Source: Caulobacterales bacterium
Lineage (GTDB): Bacteria; Pseudomonadota; Alphaproteobacteria; Caulobacterales; Caulobacteraceae
Reading direction: 5' to 3'
NCBI GenBank assembly: GCA_017302105.1
Contig: JAFLCS010000004.1
Coordinates: 62,001-126,000 of the forward strand
DNA length: 64,000 nt
Shown here piece after piece: positions 32,801-40,457 of the stretch; the stretch's first letter is position 1; each line of letters begins with the position of its first letter. The translations under genes were made by a program, and so were the position numbers. The notes below the pieces were generated by a model. The model did not search any database. It had not been told where the DNA came from and saw only the letters and a list, made by a program, of their open reading frames with translations.

Positions 32801-34525
32801 TCAAGCGACGCGTCGGTTCCGCCGCCCGGCTGAATCTGTCAACAATTCGAGCGAAACCTCCGGTGTCGGAAAGGTCAGCCGGGCCAGAACGCCGCCAGAG
32901 GGGCTTTCGAGGATTTCGGTTTCCCCCCGAAGCTGGCGCGAAAAGGCGGTCATCAGGGTTCGACCCAGGCCGGAGAACGGCTGGCCCGGGCTGAGGCCTG
33001 GACCATCGTCCTCAACCTCCAGAACGCTGACATCGGACCCGGAGACGAAGCGGATGGCCAGCCTCCCTCCGCCGCTCGCGAATGCGTGTTTCTGGGCGTT
33101 CGAAATCGCCTCCACCGCCCACAAGGCGACTGGGGCCAGCTTGTCGGGATCGACGATCAGAGGATCGGCCCGCACCGAACAGTCCAGGGGCGGGCCCGGT
33201 CTCGAGTCGGCAGCAAGCAACTGCGCCACCAGCTCATGCAGGAAGATCGCAACATCGACCTGTTTGAGCGTCTCTGACAGATAGAGCGATCTGTAGATCA
33301 GAGCCAGGGCCGTGATCCGCTGACGGGTGTCACTCATGGCCGCGCGTGCGGCCGCATCCGTCAGTGCCCGCTGCTGCATATTCAGCAGGCTGGTGATCAC
33401 CTGAAGATTGTTCTTCACCCGGTGATGGATCTCGCGCATCAGCGCGTCCTTCTCGCTCAGGGATTCGCGCAAGGACGCATCGCGTGCGGCGATGGCCAGC
33501 ACCATCTCGTCCATGGCACCGGCCAGGGCCCGGATTTCATCGGGCGCGTTCACAGCATGGACGGGCCGCACCGAATGTCGGCCACGCGCATGGATGGCGG
33601 CGATGCGCTCCAGATAGCTGAGCCAGCGGACGATGAAGCGTTCGGTTACCACCATCACACTGACCAGGGCGGCCAACCAGGCCAGGAGCGGCAGCATGAT
33701 CACCGCCACGGCGTTGCGGATCGCCCATCGAAACAGGCCTTGGCTGGGTTCGCTGGCAACCACAAACAGATCGTTGCCGGCGAAGGCCGTCGCCGTCATG
33801 ACCCGGGCTTCGCCACGCTGACCCTCGGTGCGAACCAGTCGATCGGTCAGGTCTGCCGGGACAAGGTCGGTGGCGGGAAACGCCGCGGGATCCGAGGTCG
33901 CCAGTACGCGGCCGGTCGCATCGACCAGGGCGACTTCCTCCCCCGGCAGGCCGCTCTGTGCCATGGCCTCAACCTGAAGATCGGTGATGGGAACAACGGC
34001 TACAAGAGCTCCGTCGAAACGGCCCGATGCGGACTCGCGTCGGACCGCGACCACCACGGCGGGCACCGCCGACATGGCGACTTCCGGGGCCGCGCTGAAG
34101 GCCATCTGGCGCCCGGTCCGCAGAGCTTGAAACCAGGGCCGATCCGCCACCGAGCTGACGCTCGGGGCCTCACTGGCACATTGGATGCGGCCGGACCGGT
34201 CTATGCGTGCCAGTCGGGAATACAGGTCGCTGTCCTCGACAAGGTCGGTCAGACGAGCCGTACAGTCCGGGACGTCGGGGCTGACGCGCAGCGCGTTCAG
34301 GCCGGTGACGGCGCGATCGATTCGCAGCTGCGCCGCATGGGCGCTGTTGGCCGAGACCGCGAGCAGATCCTGCGCAATCCGGACTTCCTCCGCTCGGAAG
34401 GCGGCCCGCGATTGGAGGGCACTGAGCAGCAGAACCGGGGCGAGCGCGACCGCCAGGGCGAGAGCCAGCCGGAGCCGAATACCCTTGAAGGTGCTGCCCA
34501 GACGCCGTTTGCGCCAGCGCCGCAT
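32801..34525 (-). CDS. phyK: Sensor histidine kinase of the general stress response (PhyK-like)
   Basis: A 574-residue membrane kinase. Helix 1 is at ~17-37, a periplasmic sensor domain (Cache-like) spans ~40-265, helix 2 and a HAMP-like linker follow, then a HisKA_2 dimerisation helix with the phospho-acceptor in REIHHRVKNNLQVITSLLNMQ (~360) and an HATPase domain with N-box EAISNAQKHA and EVEDDGPGLSPGQPFSGLG. In Caulobacterales such kinases phosphorylate PhyR. It starts 2 bases after the ecfG stop, so nepR-ecfG-phyK is one operon. Confidence 0.9.
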   Translation of the reverse strand: MRRWRKRRLGSTFKGIRLRLALALAVALAPVLLLSALQSRAAFRAEEVRIAQDLLAVSANSAHAAQLRIDRAVTGLNALRVSPDVPDCTARLTDLVEDSDLYSRLARIDRSGRIQCASEAPSVSSVADRPWFQALRTGRQMAFSAAPEVAMSAVPAVVVAVRRESASGRFDGALVAVVPITDLQVEAMAQSGLPGEEVALVDATGRVLATSDPAAFPATDLVPADLTDRLVRTEGQRGEARVMTATAFAGNDLFVVASEPSQGLFRWAIRNAVAVIMLPLLAWLAALVSVMVVTERFIVRWLSYLERIAAIHARGRHSVRPVHAVNAPDEIRALAGAMDEMVLAIAARDASLRESLSEKDALMREIHHRVKNNLQVITSLLNMQQRALTDAAARAAMSDTRQRITALALIYRSLYLSETLKQVDVAIFLHELVAQLLAADSRPGPPLDCSVRADPLIVDPDKLAPVALWAVEAISNAQKHAFASGGGRLAIRFVSGSDVSVLEVEDDGPGLSPGQPFSGLGRTLMTAFSRQLRGETEILESPSGGVLARLTFPTPEVSLELLTDSAGRRNRRVA

Positions 34526-34527
34526 GA

Positions 34528-35124
34528 TCAGCGTGCGCCGGACAGCCGATCCGCCTCGGCCAGGATCGCCCCCATGGCCTCGCCGGCGGCGCGCCCATCT
34601 TCACTGTAGGCCCCGTCGTCCAGTGCGGACTGGAGGGCTCGGCGGGCGCGACTGACACGGCTCTTCACCGTGCCGACGGCGCATCCACAGATGGCGGCCG
34701 CCTCCTCGTAGGCAAAGCCCCCGGCCCCCACCAGGACCAGCGCCTCGCGTTGTTCGTCCGGCAAGGTGTTGAGCGCACGACGCAGTTCATCCAGCGCCAG
34801 CGGAGCAGACGGATCGTCAACGGCCACCAGGGTGCGTTCAGCCGCTTCCTGGTCGAGCTGGGTCTGGCGCCAGGATCGACGCTTGTCCGAATAGAACTGA
34901 TTTCTCAGGATCATGAAGGTCCAGGCCTTCATGTTGGTGCCCAGCTGGAAACTGTTGCGCGCATCCCAGGCCTTGACCATGGCGTCCTGGGCCAGATCGT
35001 CCGCTGCCGTCGGGTCGCCGGTGAGGGTGCGGGCAAAGGCCCTCAGGTGAGGAATCAGGGATACGAGGCCATCCCGGAAAGCCGCATCGTCGGCCGCGCT
35101 GCGGACCGGCTTTTCGCCATTCAT
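34528..35124 (-). CDS. ecfG: ECF sigma factor EcfG (SigT), general stress response
   Basis: A 198-residue ECF15-type sigma factor directing transcription of stress genes from GGAAC-N16/17-GTT promoters. Region 2 reads TAADDLAQDAMVKAWDARNSF and NMKAWTFMILRNQFYSDKRR. Region 4 reads LPDEQREALVLVGAGGFAYEEAA and CAVGTVKSRVSRARRAL. Its start overlaps the nepR stop (ATGA). It is held inactive by NepR until phosphorylated PhyR takes NepR away. Confidence 0.96.
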   Translation of the reverse strand: MNGEKPVRSAADDAAFRDGLVSLIPHLRAFARTLTGDPTAADDLAQDAMVKAWDARNSFQLGTNMKAWTFMILRNQFYSDKRRSWRQTQLDQEAAERTLVAVDDPSAPLALDELRRALNTLPDEQREALVLVGAGGFAYEEAAAICGCAVGTVKSRVSRARRALQSALDDGAYSEDGRAAGEAMGAILAEADRLSGAR

Positions 35125-35318
35125 GCGCCGCCCCGCTGCCGCTCGTCAGCCGACTTCAGGATGGACAGGAACTCGTCGGGAACCGGCTCATTGACGACGG
35201 CATCGAACATATGCCGCAGACCTACGCCGATCGCCTGCTGGCGAAGGAGAGCTTCGGCAAGATCCGGATCATGGGCATCCTCCGGCGGATGACGTTCGGG
35301 AGTAGAATTGTCTTTCAT
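35121..35318 (-). CDS. nepR: Anti-sigma factor NepR
   Basis: A 65-residue protein that binds EcfG and, alternatively, the sigma-like domain of PhyR. The conserved core is visible as IGVGLRHMFDAVVNEPVPDEFLSIL. The N-terminal ~25 residues are acidic and disordered, as in known NepRs. It is the first gene of the nepR-ecfG-phyK operon, 38 bases downstream of an EcfG-type promoter, so it is probably autoregulated. Confidence 0.95.
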   Translation of the reverse strand: MKDNSTPERHPPEDAHDPDLAEALLRQQAIGVGLRHMFDAVVNEPVPDEFLSILKSADERQRGGA

Positions 35319-35355
35319 CAGCCAGACGGACTCACTTTACGGACTTGGGCCTACC

Positions 35356-35380
35356 AACGTCGAGACGGGCCGGCGGTTCC
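35356..35380 (-). promoter_or_regulatory. EcfG-type promoter for nepR-ecfG-phyK
   Basis: On the minus strand GGAAC (35380-35376) and GTT (35358-35356) are separated by exactly 17 bases, the spacing of EcfG promoters. It faces nepR, 38 bases from its start, and implies positive autoregulation. Confidence 0.85.
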
Positions 35381-35421
35381 CGCGCTGATCCAATATTGTC
35401 AGCCGTGAAGGCCCGGGATGT

Positions 35422-35446
35422 GGAACCAACCACCAGCTTGGCTGTT
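35422..35446 (+). promoter_or_regulatory. EcfG-type promoter for phyR
   Basis: GGAAC at 35422-35426 and GTT at 35444-35446 with a 17-base spacer, on the plus strand 54 bases before the phyR start. It forms a divergent pair with the nepR promoter, with the two GGAAC elements about 40 bases apart. Confidence 0.85.
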
Positions 35447-35499
35447 ATGACGGCCGACGGCCACAGATGGATGGCACACCGAACGCGTCGGGGAAAATC

Positions 35500-36288
35500 A
35501 TGAGTCTTGTCGCCAGGCTGGCACCGCACCTTCCGTTCGTCCGCCGCTATGCACGGGCTCTGACCGGAGACCAGGTGACTGGAGACAACTATGTGCGTGC
35601 CGCCCTGGAAGCGGTGGCCGTCGGCGAGATTGAACTGTCCCAGACGGCGACGCCGCGCGTGGCGCTGTACAAGGCCTTCCACGCAATCTGGGCCTCGACC
35701 GGTGCCCAGCTTGAGGACACCGGCCCGGATCCGAACGATGCCTCGCGTCGTCTCCTGCGGATCGCGCCCCGGTCGCGTCAGGCCTTCCTGCTGACTGCCC
35801 TGGAAGGCTTCACGGGTCCGGAGACGGCCGACATCCTCGAGACGGACTTGAGCGGAATCAATGGACTGATCGCCCAGGCCCAGGCCGAGATTGACGCCGA
35901 ACTGGCCACTGATGTTCTGATTATCGAGGACGAGGCCGTCATTTCAGCCGACATCGAAGCCCTCGTAAGTGAGCTGGGCCACCGCGTTATGGCCGTCGCG
36001 ACGACGCGAGACGAGGCTGTGTCCGCCGTGGCCGACAGGCGTCCCGGTCTGGTCCTGGCGGATATTCAACTGGCTGACGGCTCGTCGGGCATCGACGCCG
36101 TCAAGGACATCCTGAGCGTTCACGAGGTGCCGGTGATCTTCATCACCGCCTTCCCTGAGCGCCTTCTGACCGGAGAGCGGCCCGAGCCGACATTCCTCAT
36201 CACCAAACCGTTCCTGGCCGACAATGTGAAGGCGGCGATCGGGCAGGCCCTGTTCTTCCATCCGACGCGCCAGTCCCAGCCCGCCTGA
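35500..36288 (+). CDS. phyR: Anti-anti-sigma response regulator PhyR
   Basis: A 262-residue protein with an EcfG-like sigma domain (residues ~1-135, from MSLVARLAPHLPFVRRYARALTG) fused to a receiver domain. The receiver shows acidic VLIIEDEAVISADIEALV, phospho-acceptor Asp in LVLADIQLADGSSGIDAV, Thr in VIFITAFPE, and Lys in FLITKPF. When phosphorylated it sequesters NepR and frees EcfG. I start at ATG 35500, with GGGGA upstream, rather than the longer reading from 35467. Confidence 0.96.
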   Translation: MSLVARLAPHLPFVRRYARALTGDQVTGDNYVRAALEAVAVGEIELSQTATPRVALYKAFHAIWASTGAQLEDTGPDPNDASRRLLRIAPRSRQAFLLTALEGFTGPETADILETDLSGINGLIAQAQAEIDAELATDVLIIEDEAVISADIEALVSELGHRVMAVATTRDEAVSAVADRRPGLVLADIQLADGSSGIDAVKDILSVHEVPVIFITAFPERLLTGERPEPTFLITKPFLADNVKAAIGQALFFHPTRQSQPA

Positions 36289-36342
36289 CCGAGGTAGCGC
36301 GTCGCACGACTTCGGTGCCGAGATTCAGTGCCGGCGTCGCGT

Positions 36343-36367
36343 GGAACCTGAGAGTGGCGTCGGCGTT
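36343..36367 (+). promoter_or_regulatory. EcfG-type promoter downstream of phyR
   Basis: GGAAC (36343-36347), 17 bases, GTT (36365-36367), pointing right. No protein gene follows on this strand before the convergent OmpA-like gene, so it probably drives a small RNA starting near 36374. Confidence 0.8.
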
Positions 36368-36373
36368 CTAGAT

Positions 36374-36478
36374 TTGCGGAGGCGGAACGCCCCCCGACAC
36401 TAGGCCGGCCAAGATCCGGTCTGCCGTCTCCGCACCCCCACCTGCTCATTGGCCGGCTTCCACCGCTAGCCGGCCGGA
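36374..36478 (+). ncRNA. Candidate stress-induced small RNA (GsrN-like)
   Basis: About 105 bases between the EcfG-type promoter and a GC-rich inverted repeat. The start is set 7 bases after the promoter GTT. GCGGAG (36376-36381) can pair with CTCCGC (36428-36433), enclosing a small GGCG-GAA-CGCC hairpin and a run of six C. The 3' end is marked by GGCCGGC (36451-36457) pairing with GCCGGCC (36469-36475), without a T-run. Caulobacter GsrN is a sigma-T-dependent sRNA of similar size with a C-rich target-binding loop; homology is inferred from promoter, position and structure. The 3' hairpin overlaps the end of the convergent OmpA-like gene. Confidence 0.55.
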
Positions 36479-36912
36479 CGCGCCTCGATGATGACCTCGA
36501 CGCGACGGCGGACCGGATCGCTGATGCCGGCTGCGCGGGCTCCGGCCTCACCTTCGGCCTCCAGCTCGACGTCTGGAGCTCGCAGCCCGGCTTCCGCCAG
36601 GGCACGGGCAACGGTCTCGGCACGGCGCTGTGATAGGCGCAGATTGGCCTGGGCGTCTCCGGTCGCGCTGGCCAAACCGACCAACTGGACGCGATCAATG
36701 GCGCAGCCGCGCAGCGCTGCGGCCCCGTCCCGGATCAGGGTACGAGCCGGGCCGCTCAGGCCCGCCTGCCCCTCTTCGAAATAGATCGGGACCGTGGTGT
36801 GCCGACAATAGGTGGGATCAACCACCAGATCGGACCGATTCCCGAAACCCAGGCTGGAACACCCGGCCAGGCCGACGACCGCCAGGGCCGTCACGGCCAT
36901 TGCTGTTTTCAT
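36466..36912 (-). CDS. OmpA-family peptidoglycan-associated lipoprotein
   Basis: A 148-residue protein starting at ATG 36912 behind GGGAG. The signal AMAVTALAVVGLAGC ends in a lipobox cysteine. The C-terminal OmpA-like domain has VPIYFEEGQAGLS, the conserved-type VQLVGLASATGDAQANLRLS and QRRAETVARALAEAG, and a last strand RRVEVIIEA. Such domains bind the diaminopimelate stem of peptidoglycan. Its 3' end overlaps the putative sRNA terminator on the other strand. Confidence 0.85.
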   Translation of the reverse strand: MKTAMAVTALAVVGLAGCSSLGFGNRSDLVVDPTYCRHTTVPIYFEEGQAGLSGPARTLIRDGAAALRGCAIDRVQLVGLASATGDAQANLRLSQRRAETVARALAEAGLRAPDVELEAEGEAGARAAGISDPVRRRVEVIIEARPAG

Positions 36913-37006
36913 GATCTGCTCCCCTCTTTGCTGTGTTGCACGCAGACGGAGGGCGACCCGCCAAGCCGGCAGGCCGCCCCCAACTGCGCGGCTTGTGGCC
37001 CGACGC

Positions 37007-37339
37007 CTAGTACCGGCGGGTCCCGTCTTCCCAGTAGCAGTCGCCTTCCGGATAGCAGTAGTAATACCGCCCATACCGGCTGTCGTACTGCCGCGACAGG
37101 TTGCGCGCCTCGCGGTCCTGCTGGGACCCACGAATGGCACCGGCGACACCACCGACGGCAGCGCCGATGGCGGCACCGCGTCCGGCGTTGCCGTCGCCGA
37201 CGTTGTTGCCGATCACGGCACCGGCCAGCGCGCCGATCGCCGCGCCGGCAGCGGCATTGCGTTCCACGTTTCCGGTCGAGGTGCAGCCAGCTGCGACCAA
37301 GGCCGTTGAGGCGGCCAGAATTGCGACGAATTTGGTCAT
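37007..37339 (-). CDS. Glycine-zipper lipoprotein
   Basis: A 110-residue protein beginning MTKFVAILAASTALVAAGC, a lipoprotein signal. A glycine-zipper membrane motif follows: AAAGAAIGALAGAVIGNNVG and GRGAAIGAAVGGVAGAIRG. The C-terminus is tyrosine-rich (YDSRYGRYYYCYPEGDCYW). ATG 37339 with GGGAG upstream is preferred over a start at 37363. An EcfG-type promoter (37371-37395) lies upstream, so it is a likely stress-regulon member acting in the envelope. Confidence 0.82.
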   Translation of the reverse strand: MTKFVAILAASTALVAAGCTSTGNVERNAAAGAAIGALAGAVIGNNVGDGNAGRGAAIGAAVGGVAGAIRGSQQDREARNLSRQYDSRYGRYYYCYPEGDCYWEDGTRRY

Positions 37340-37370
37340 GCGGAGATCTCCCTTTCGCTCCACAGGCGAG

Positions 37371-37395
37371 AACGCTGGATTATGGTTAAGGTTCC
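37371..37395 (-). promoter_or_regulatory. EcfG-type promoter for the glycine-zipper lipoprotein gene
   Basis: Minus-strand GGAAC (37395-37391), 17 bases, GTT (37373-37371). The expected transcript starts about 25 bases before the gene start. The spacer contains TTAACCAT, which looks like a CtrA half-site, but only one copy is present. Confidence 0.82.
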
Positions 37396-37486
37396 GCGAC
37401 TATGCGACAAACTTCGGTTGGGTTAACGTCCGCTCGGCGTTCGAGCCTGGGCGCACTTGTGGATACCGAGTGAGGGGGAGTTACAC

Positions 37487-37831
37487 ATGGCTGATGACGG
37501 TGAGAATTTGGGCAGCGCAGGCCCGGTCTGGGAACGGCGAGGCCGCCGCAGCAGCTCCAACCCCTTTGTCGGGTTGATCGTGACGCTCCTGGCCCTGTTT
37601 GGGGCCCTGACGGTCGGCCTGTCGATCGCCGAGCGCTCCGTCGGAGCGGCCGGAGATCGGATCGACGGATGGATCAGCAGCGGCTGGGGCATGGTCACCG
37701 GGGCCACCGCCGGCGATGCGGTCGAGGCCGCCGGCGAGGCTGCCGAAGCGGCCGGTGACGCTGCGGAATCGGCTGGCGACGCTGCCGAAGCGGCCGCCGA
37801 CGAGGTCGCCCGGAGCACCGACGGCCAATAG
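37487..37831 (+). CDS. Hypothetical membrane protein with alanine-rich repeat tail
   Basis: A 114-residue protein. One membrane helix (FVGLIVTLLALFGALTVGLSI, ~residues 28-48) is followed by a soluble segment and then a tandem tail of AAGEAAEA/AAGDAAES-type heptads (~residues 83-108), probably an amphipathic helix. ATG 37487 has GAGGGGGAG upstream. No family recognised. The repeats expand at the DNA level as well (GCTGCCGAAGCGGCC-like units). It lies in the stress-gene cluster, but I see no EcfG promoter directly before it. Confidence 0.65.
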   Translation: MADDGENLGSAGPVWERRGRRSSSNPFVGLIVTLLALFGALTVGLSIAERSVGAAGDRIDGWISSGWGMVTGATAGDAVEAAGEAAEAAGDAAESAGDAAEAAADEVARSTDGQ

Positions 37832-37844
37832 GGTCTGCCCGGGC

Positions 37845-37869
37845 GGAACCCCCGCTCCGGCAAGGCGTT
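37845..37869 (+). promoter_or_regulatory. EcfG-type promoter for the diacylglycerol kinase-like gene
   Basis: GGAAC (37845-37849), 17 bases, GTT (37867-37869). It ends 8 bases before the ATG at 37878, so the transcript would be leaderless or nearly so, which fits the lack of a Shine-Dalgarno sequence. Confidence 0.75.
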
Positions 37870-37877
37870 CGGCTGGC

Positions 37878-38795
37878 ATGAAATCTAAGACATCCGGCGC
37901 TTCGGTGCCCAGATCAGGCTTGCGCCTCGATAAGGTCGAGGTAATCGTCAATCCGCGCTCCGGTAGCGTGAATGAAGCCGCCCCCGCAGAACTCAAGGCG
38001 GAACTGGAGGCGCGCGGGATCGGCGCCCGCATCCACGTCTTTGACGGCCACCGGTTCGACGCCTTGCTGGATGACGCCTTCGCGGCCAAGCCCGACCTGG
38101 TCATCGTGCTGGCCGGCGACGGAACCGTGCGGGCAGTCGCGTCTCGTGCCGGTCCGGACGGCCCGATGGTCGTCCCCCTGCCGGGCGGAACCATGAATAT
38201 GTTGCCCAAGGCCGTTTATGGCGTGACGGACTGGCGCAGGGCCCTGGCCCTGGCCGTGGACGAAGGCGAGGTCCGAGACATCGCCGGGGGCGTCGTGGAC
38301 GGAGAGCCGTTCTATTGTGCCGCGATCCTTGGACCGGCGGCCCTGTGGGCCCCTGCGCGCGAAGCGCTGCGGAAAGGGCGAATCGTCCGCAGCCTCGCCA
38401 AGGCCAGGGGGGCCCTGAGAGCGGCCTTTGCCGGGCGGGTCCGCTATCGGCTGGATCGCGGCGAGCTGAAACGCGCCGAAGCCCTGGTCCTGATTTCGCC
38501 GCTGATTTCAACGGCTATGAAAACGAGCAACGGACTGGAGGCCGCCGTGATGAAGACCAGCGACGCCCGCGAGGCCTTCCGGCTGGCGACCAACGCGGTC
38601 TTTTCCGACTGGCGCAATGATCCCAGCGTCGAGACCCAGGTCGTCAAGCGCGCCCATGCCTGGTCCCGATCCAAGATCCCGGCCCTGCTGGATGGTGAGA
38701 CTGTGCGCCTGTCGACGGATGCCGAGATCCGGTTCCTGCCGGTCGCCTTCCGGGCATTGGCTCCCCGCTCTGTGACGGAAGAGGCCGCGTCCTGA
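37878..38795 (+). CDS. Diacylglycerol/lipid kinase-family protein
   Basis: A 305-residue protein with the DAGK catalytic domain: VEVIVNPRSGSVNEAA, the nucleotide-binding LVIVLAGDGTVRAVAS, and PMVVPLPGGTMNMLPKAVYG, followed by the usual beta-sandwich half. It may phosphorylate diacylglycerol, sphingoid bases or a related lipid. An open frame extends upstream to 37716, but that part overlaps the previous gene, and the EcfG promoter at 37845 places the start at 37878. The stop overlaps the next start (TGATG). Confidence 0.85.
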   Translation: MKSKTSGASVPRSGLRLDKVEVIVNPRSGSVNEAAPAELKAELEARGIGARIHVFDGHRFDALLDDAFAAKPDLVIVLAGDGTVRAVASRAGPDGPMVVPLPGGTMNMLPKAVYGVTDWRRALALAVDEGEVRDIAGGVVDGEPFYCAAILGPAALWAPAREALRKGRIVRSLAKARGALRAAFAGRVRYRLDRGELKRAEALVLISPLISTAMKTSNGLEAAVMKTSDAREAFRLATNAVFSDWRNDPSVETQVVKRAHAWSRSKIPALLDGETVRLSTDAEIRFLPVAFRALAPRSVTEEAAS

Positions 38796-39586
38796 TGGGT
38801 CGCATCGTCCAGTTCTCTGACGTCCATTTCGGGATCGAGAACGAGGCGGCCGTCGAGGCCGCCCTGGCCTTCTGCGCGGCCGAACCACCGGATCTCGCCC
38901 TGGTCACGGGTGACATCACCCAGCAGGGCTTTCGTCGCGAATTCGAGGCTGCGGCGCTCTGGCTCAAGGCCCTGCCAGAGCCGATCTTCGTGACGGTCGG
39001 CAACCATGATGTGCCTTACTGGAGCCTGACGGATCGGCTGTTTCACCCCTGGCGGTTGTTCGAAGAGACGACCGGTCATCCGGCTCATGATCACCAGTTC
39101 GAGGGCAAGGACTTCATGGTGCGGGGCGTCACGACCGCGCGCGGATGGCAGGCCCGACTGAACTGGTCCAAGGGCGTCATTGATCTGGAACAGACCGAGC
39201 GGGCTGCGGAGGCGCTCAAGGCCACGCCCCCTACATATCTCAGAATCCTCGCCTGCCATCATCCGCTGGTCGAGATGCTCGGCGCGCCCATGACCGGCGA
39301 GGTCAAACGCGGCGACCAGGCTGCACACCTGCTGGCCGAGGCGGGGGTCGATCTGATTATGACCGGACACGTCCATGTGCCTTTCGCCGTCCCGATCTCG
39401 GCCGGCAACGAGCAATGCTACGCAGTCGGATGCGGAACGCTGTCGAGGCGTGAGCGGGGGGCACCCGCCTCCTTCAATGTCCTGACCTGGGACGAGCGGA
39501 CGGTCACGGTCACCGTCATGACCTGGACCGGATCGAGGTTCGAACCATCACGGACCATGGGGCTGGACCGGCGACGGACCGGGTGA
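38795..39586 (+). CDS. Calcineurin-like metallophosphoesterase
   Basis: A 263-residue phosphoesterase with all metal-binding blocks: FSDVHFG, VTGDITQ, VGNHD, an ACHHP motif and the closing GHVHVP. It resembles cyclic-nucleotide or phospholipid-headgroup phosphodiesterases, but the substrate is unknown. It is translationally coupled to the lipid kinase gene, so a shared role in lipid phosphate turnover under stress is a reasonable inference. Confidence 0.88.
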   Translation: MGRIVQFSDVHFGIENEAAVEAALAFCAAEPPDLALVTGDITQQGFRREFEAAALWLKALPEPIFVTVGNHDVPYWSLTDRLFHPWRLFEETTGHPAHDHQFEGKDFMVRGVTTARGWQARLNWSKGVIDLEQTERAAEALKATPPTYLRILACHHPLVEMLGAPMTGEVKRGDQAAHLLAEAGVDLIMTGHVHVPFAVPISAGNEQCYAVGCGTLSRRERGAPASFNVLTWDERTVTVTVMTWTGSRFEPSRTMGLDRRRTG

Positions 39587-39603
39587 ATCGACGCAAAAAA
39601 AAA

Positions 39604-39627
39604 GGCCGCCTCCGAACGGAAGCGGCC
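39604..39627 (-). terminator. Rho-independent terminator
   Basis: GGCCGCCTCC (39604-39613) pairs with GGAAGCGGCC (39618-39627) with one mismatch around GAAC. Nine A on the left give a strong T-run for transcripts from the right (the 40404-39662 operon). The plus-strand phosphoesterase message can also end here. Confidence 0.85.
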
Positions 39628-39661
39628 TCCTTGTCAGACCTGTAGGCCGTGGCCGGCGCGA

Positions 39662-40054
39662 TCAGCGCCTACGACGGCCTGTCGGGGGCCCTTCGCTCAT
39701 GATCGAGGCGACCATCGTGGCCAGCGCCGGATTCCGCAGGAAGATAAAGCCCGCAGCCAGGCCGGCTACGGTCCCCAGGATCGGTCGCTGACTGAACAGG
39801 GCGACCACCCGGTCCTGAAGTCCAGCAGGTTCATCGACCGGCTCGGGTTCACGCGGGCCGGCGATGATCAGGCCCGCGACGCCGGCCGCGATCGCAAAGA
39901 TGGCGGCCGTGACGGCAGCGGCCCCGGCCGGAATGAGAACCAGCTCCAGGGCCGCATAGATGGCGAAGCCCAGGGCGATGACCGCCACGAAGATGCACGC
40001 CACCACGCCGGCCAGACCGGCGGCCCTGGTCATGAGACCCCGGCCAAACATCAA
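39662..40054 (-). CDS. Small membrane protein (phage holin/YqjE-like)
   Basis: A 130-residue protein with two long hydrophobic stretches (AGLAGVVACIFVAVIALGFA and PAGAAAVTAAIFAIAAGVAG) plus a weaker third one (ILGTVAGLAAGFIFL), ending in a basic tail. The layout resembles the YqjE / holin-superfamily proteins often encoded next to YqjD. The start overlaps the yqjD-like stop (ATGA). Probably under the EcfG promoter at 40458-40482. Confidence 0.65.
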   Translation of the reverse strand: MMFGRGLMTRAAGLAGVVACIFVAVIALGFAIYAALELVLIPAGAAAVTAAIFAIAAGVAGLIIAGPREPEPVDEPAGLQDRVVALFSQRPILGTVAGLAAGFIFLRNPALATMVASIMSEGPPTGRRRR

Positions 40055-40404
40055 CGGCGGCTTCCGGCCAGCAACAGCCCGATAATGACACCGACACCCA
40101 GAGCGATACCGGTTGAAGCCAGCGGCTTCTCCTGCACGCGCTCAGCTAGGTAACGCTGATATTCGTCAAAACGCTCCGAGGCGTCATCATAGTATTCGCG
40201 GCCCGACTCCAGGCCCTGATCGTACAGACGCTGGGCGCGCGACCTCAGTTCGGCAGACCGCTCGCGCACGGATTCGTCGGCCTTGGCCGCCAGTTCGCGC
40301 AGGCGCTCGGCCTCTTCGCGCGAAACTGCTTTCAGGTCTTCCTTGAGGGCCTTCAGGTCGTTCTTGACGTCTTGACGCGCATTTGAACTGGCTGGACGTG
40401 CCAT
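40051..40404 (-). CDS. ElaB/YqjD/DUF883-family membrane-anchored protein
   Basis: A 117-residue protein with a long charged helix (DLKALKEDLKAVSREEAERL to YDDASERFDEYQRYLAERVQ) and a C-terminal glycine-rich membrane anchor EKPLASTGIALGVGVIIGLL ending SRR. This is the DUF883 pattern. In E. coli, YqjD and ElaB are stress-induced and bind ribosomes at the membrane. An EcfG-type promoter lies 54 bases upstream. Confidence 0.88.
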   Translation of the reverse strand: MARPASSNARQDVKNDLKALKEDLKAVSREEAERLRELAAKADESVRERSAELRSRAQRLYDQGLESGREYYDDASERFDEYQRYLAERVQEKPLASTGIALGVGVIIGLLLAGSRR

Positions 40405-40457
40405 GATGTGTCTCCGGTAAAGCGTTGATATGCGCCATATGGGCGAGTTACGGACTT

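Noticed and set aside
32764-32820. GGAAC on the minus strand near 32820 as an EcfG promoter for entericidin
   Set aside because: No GTT occurs at 16-18 bases from it.
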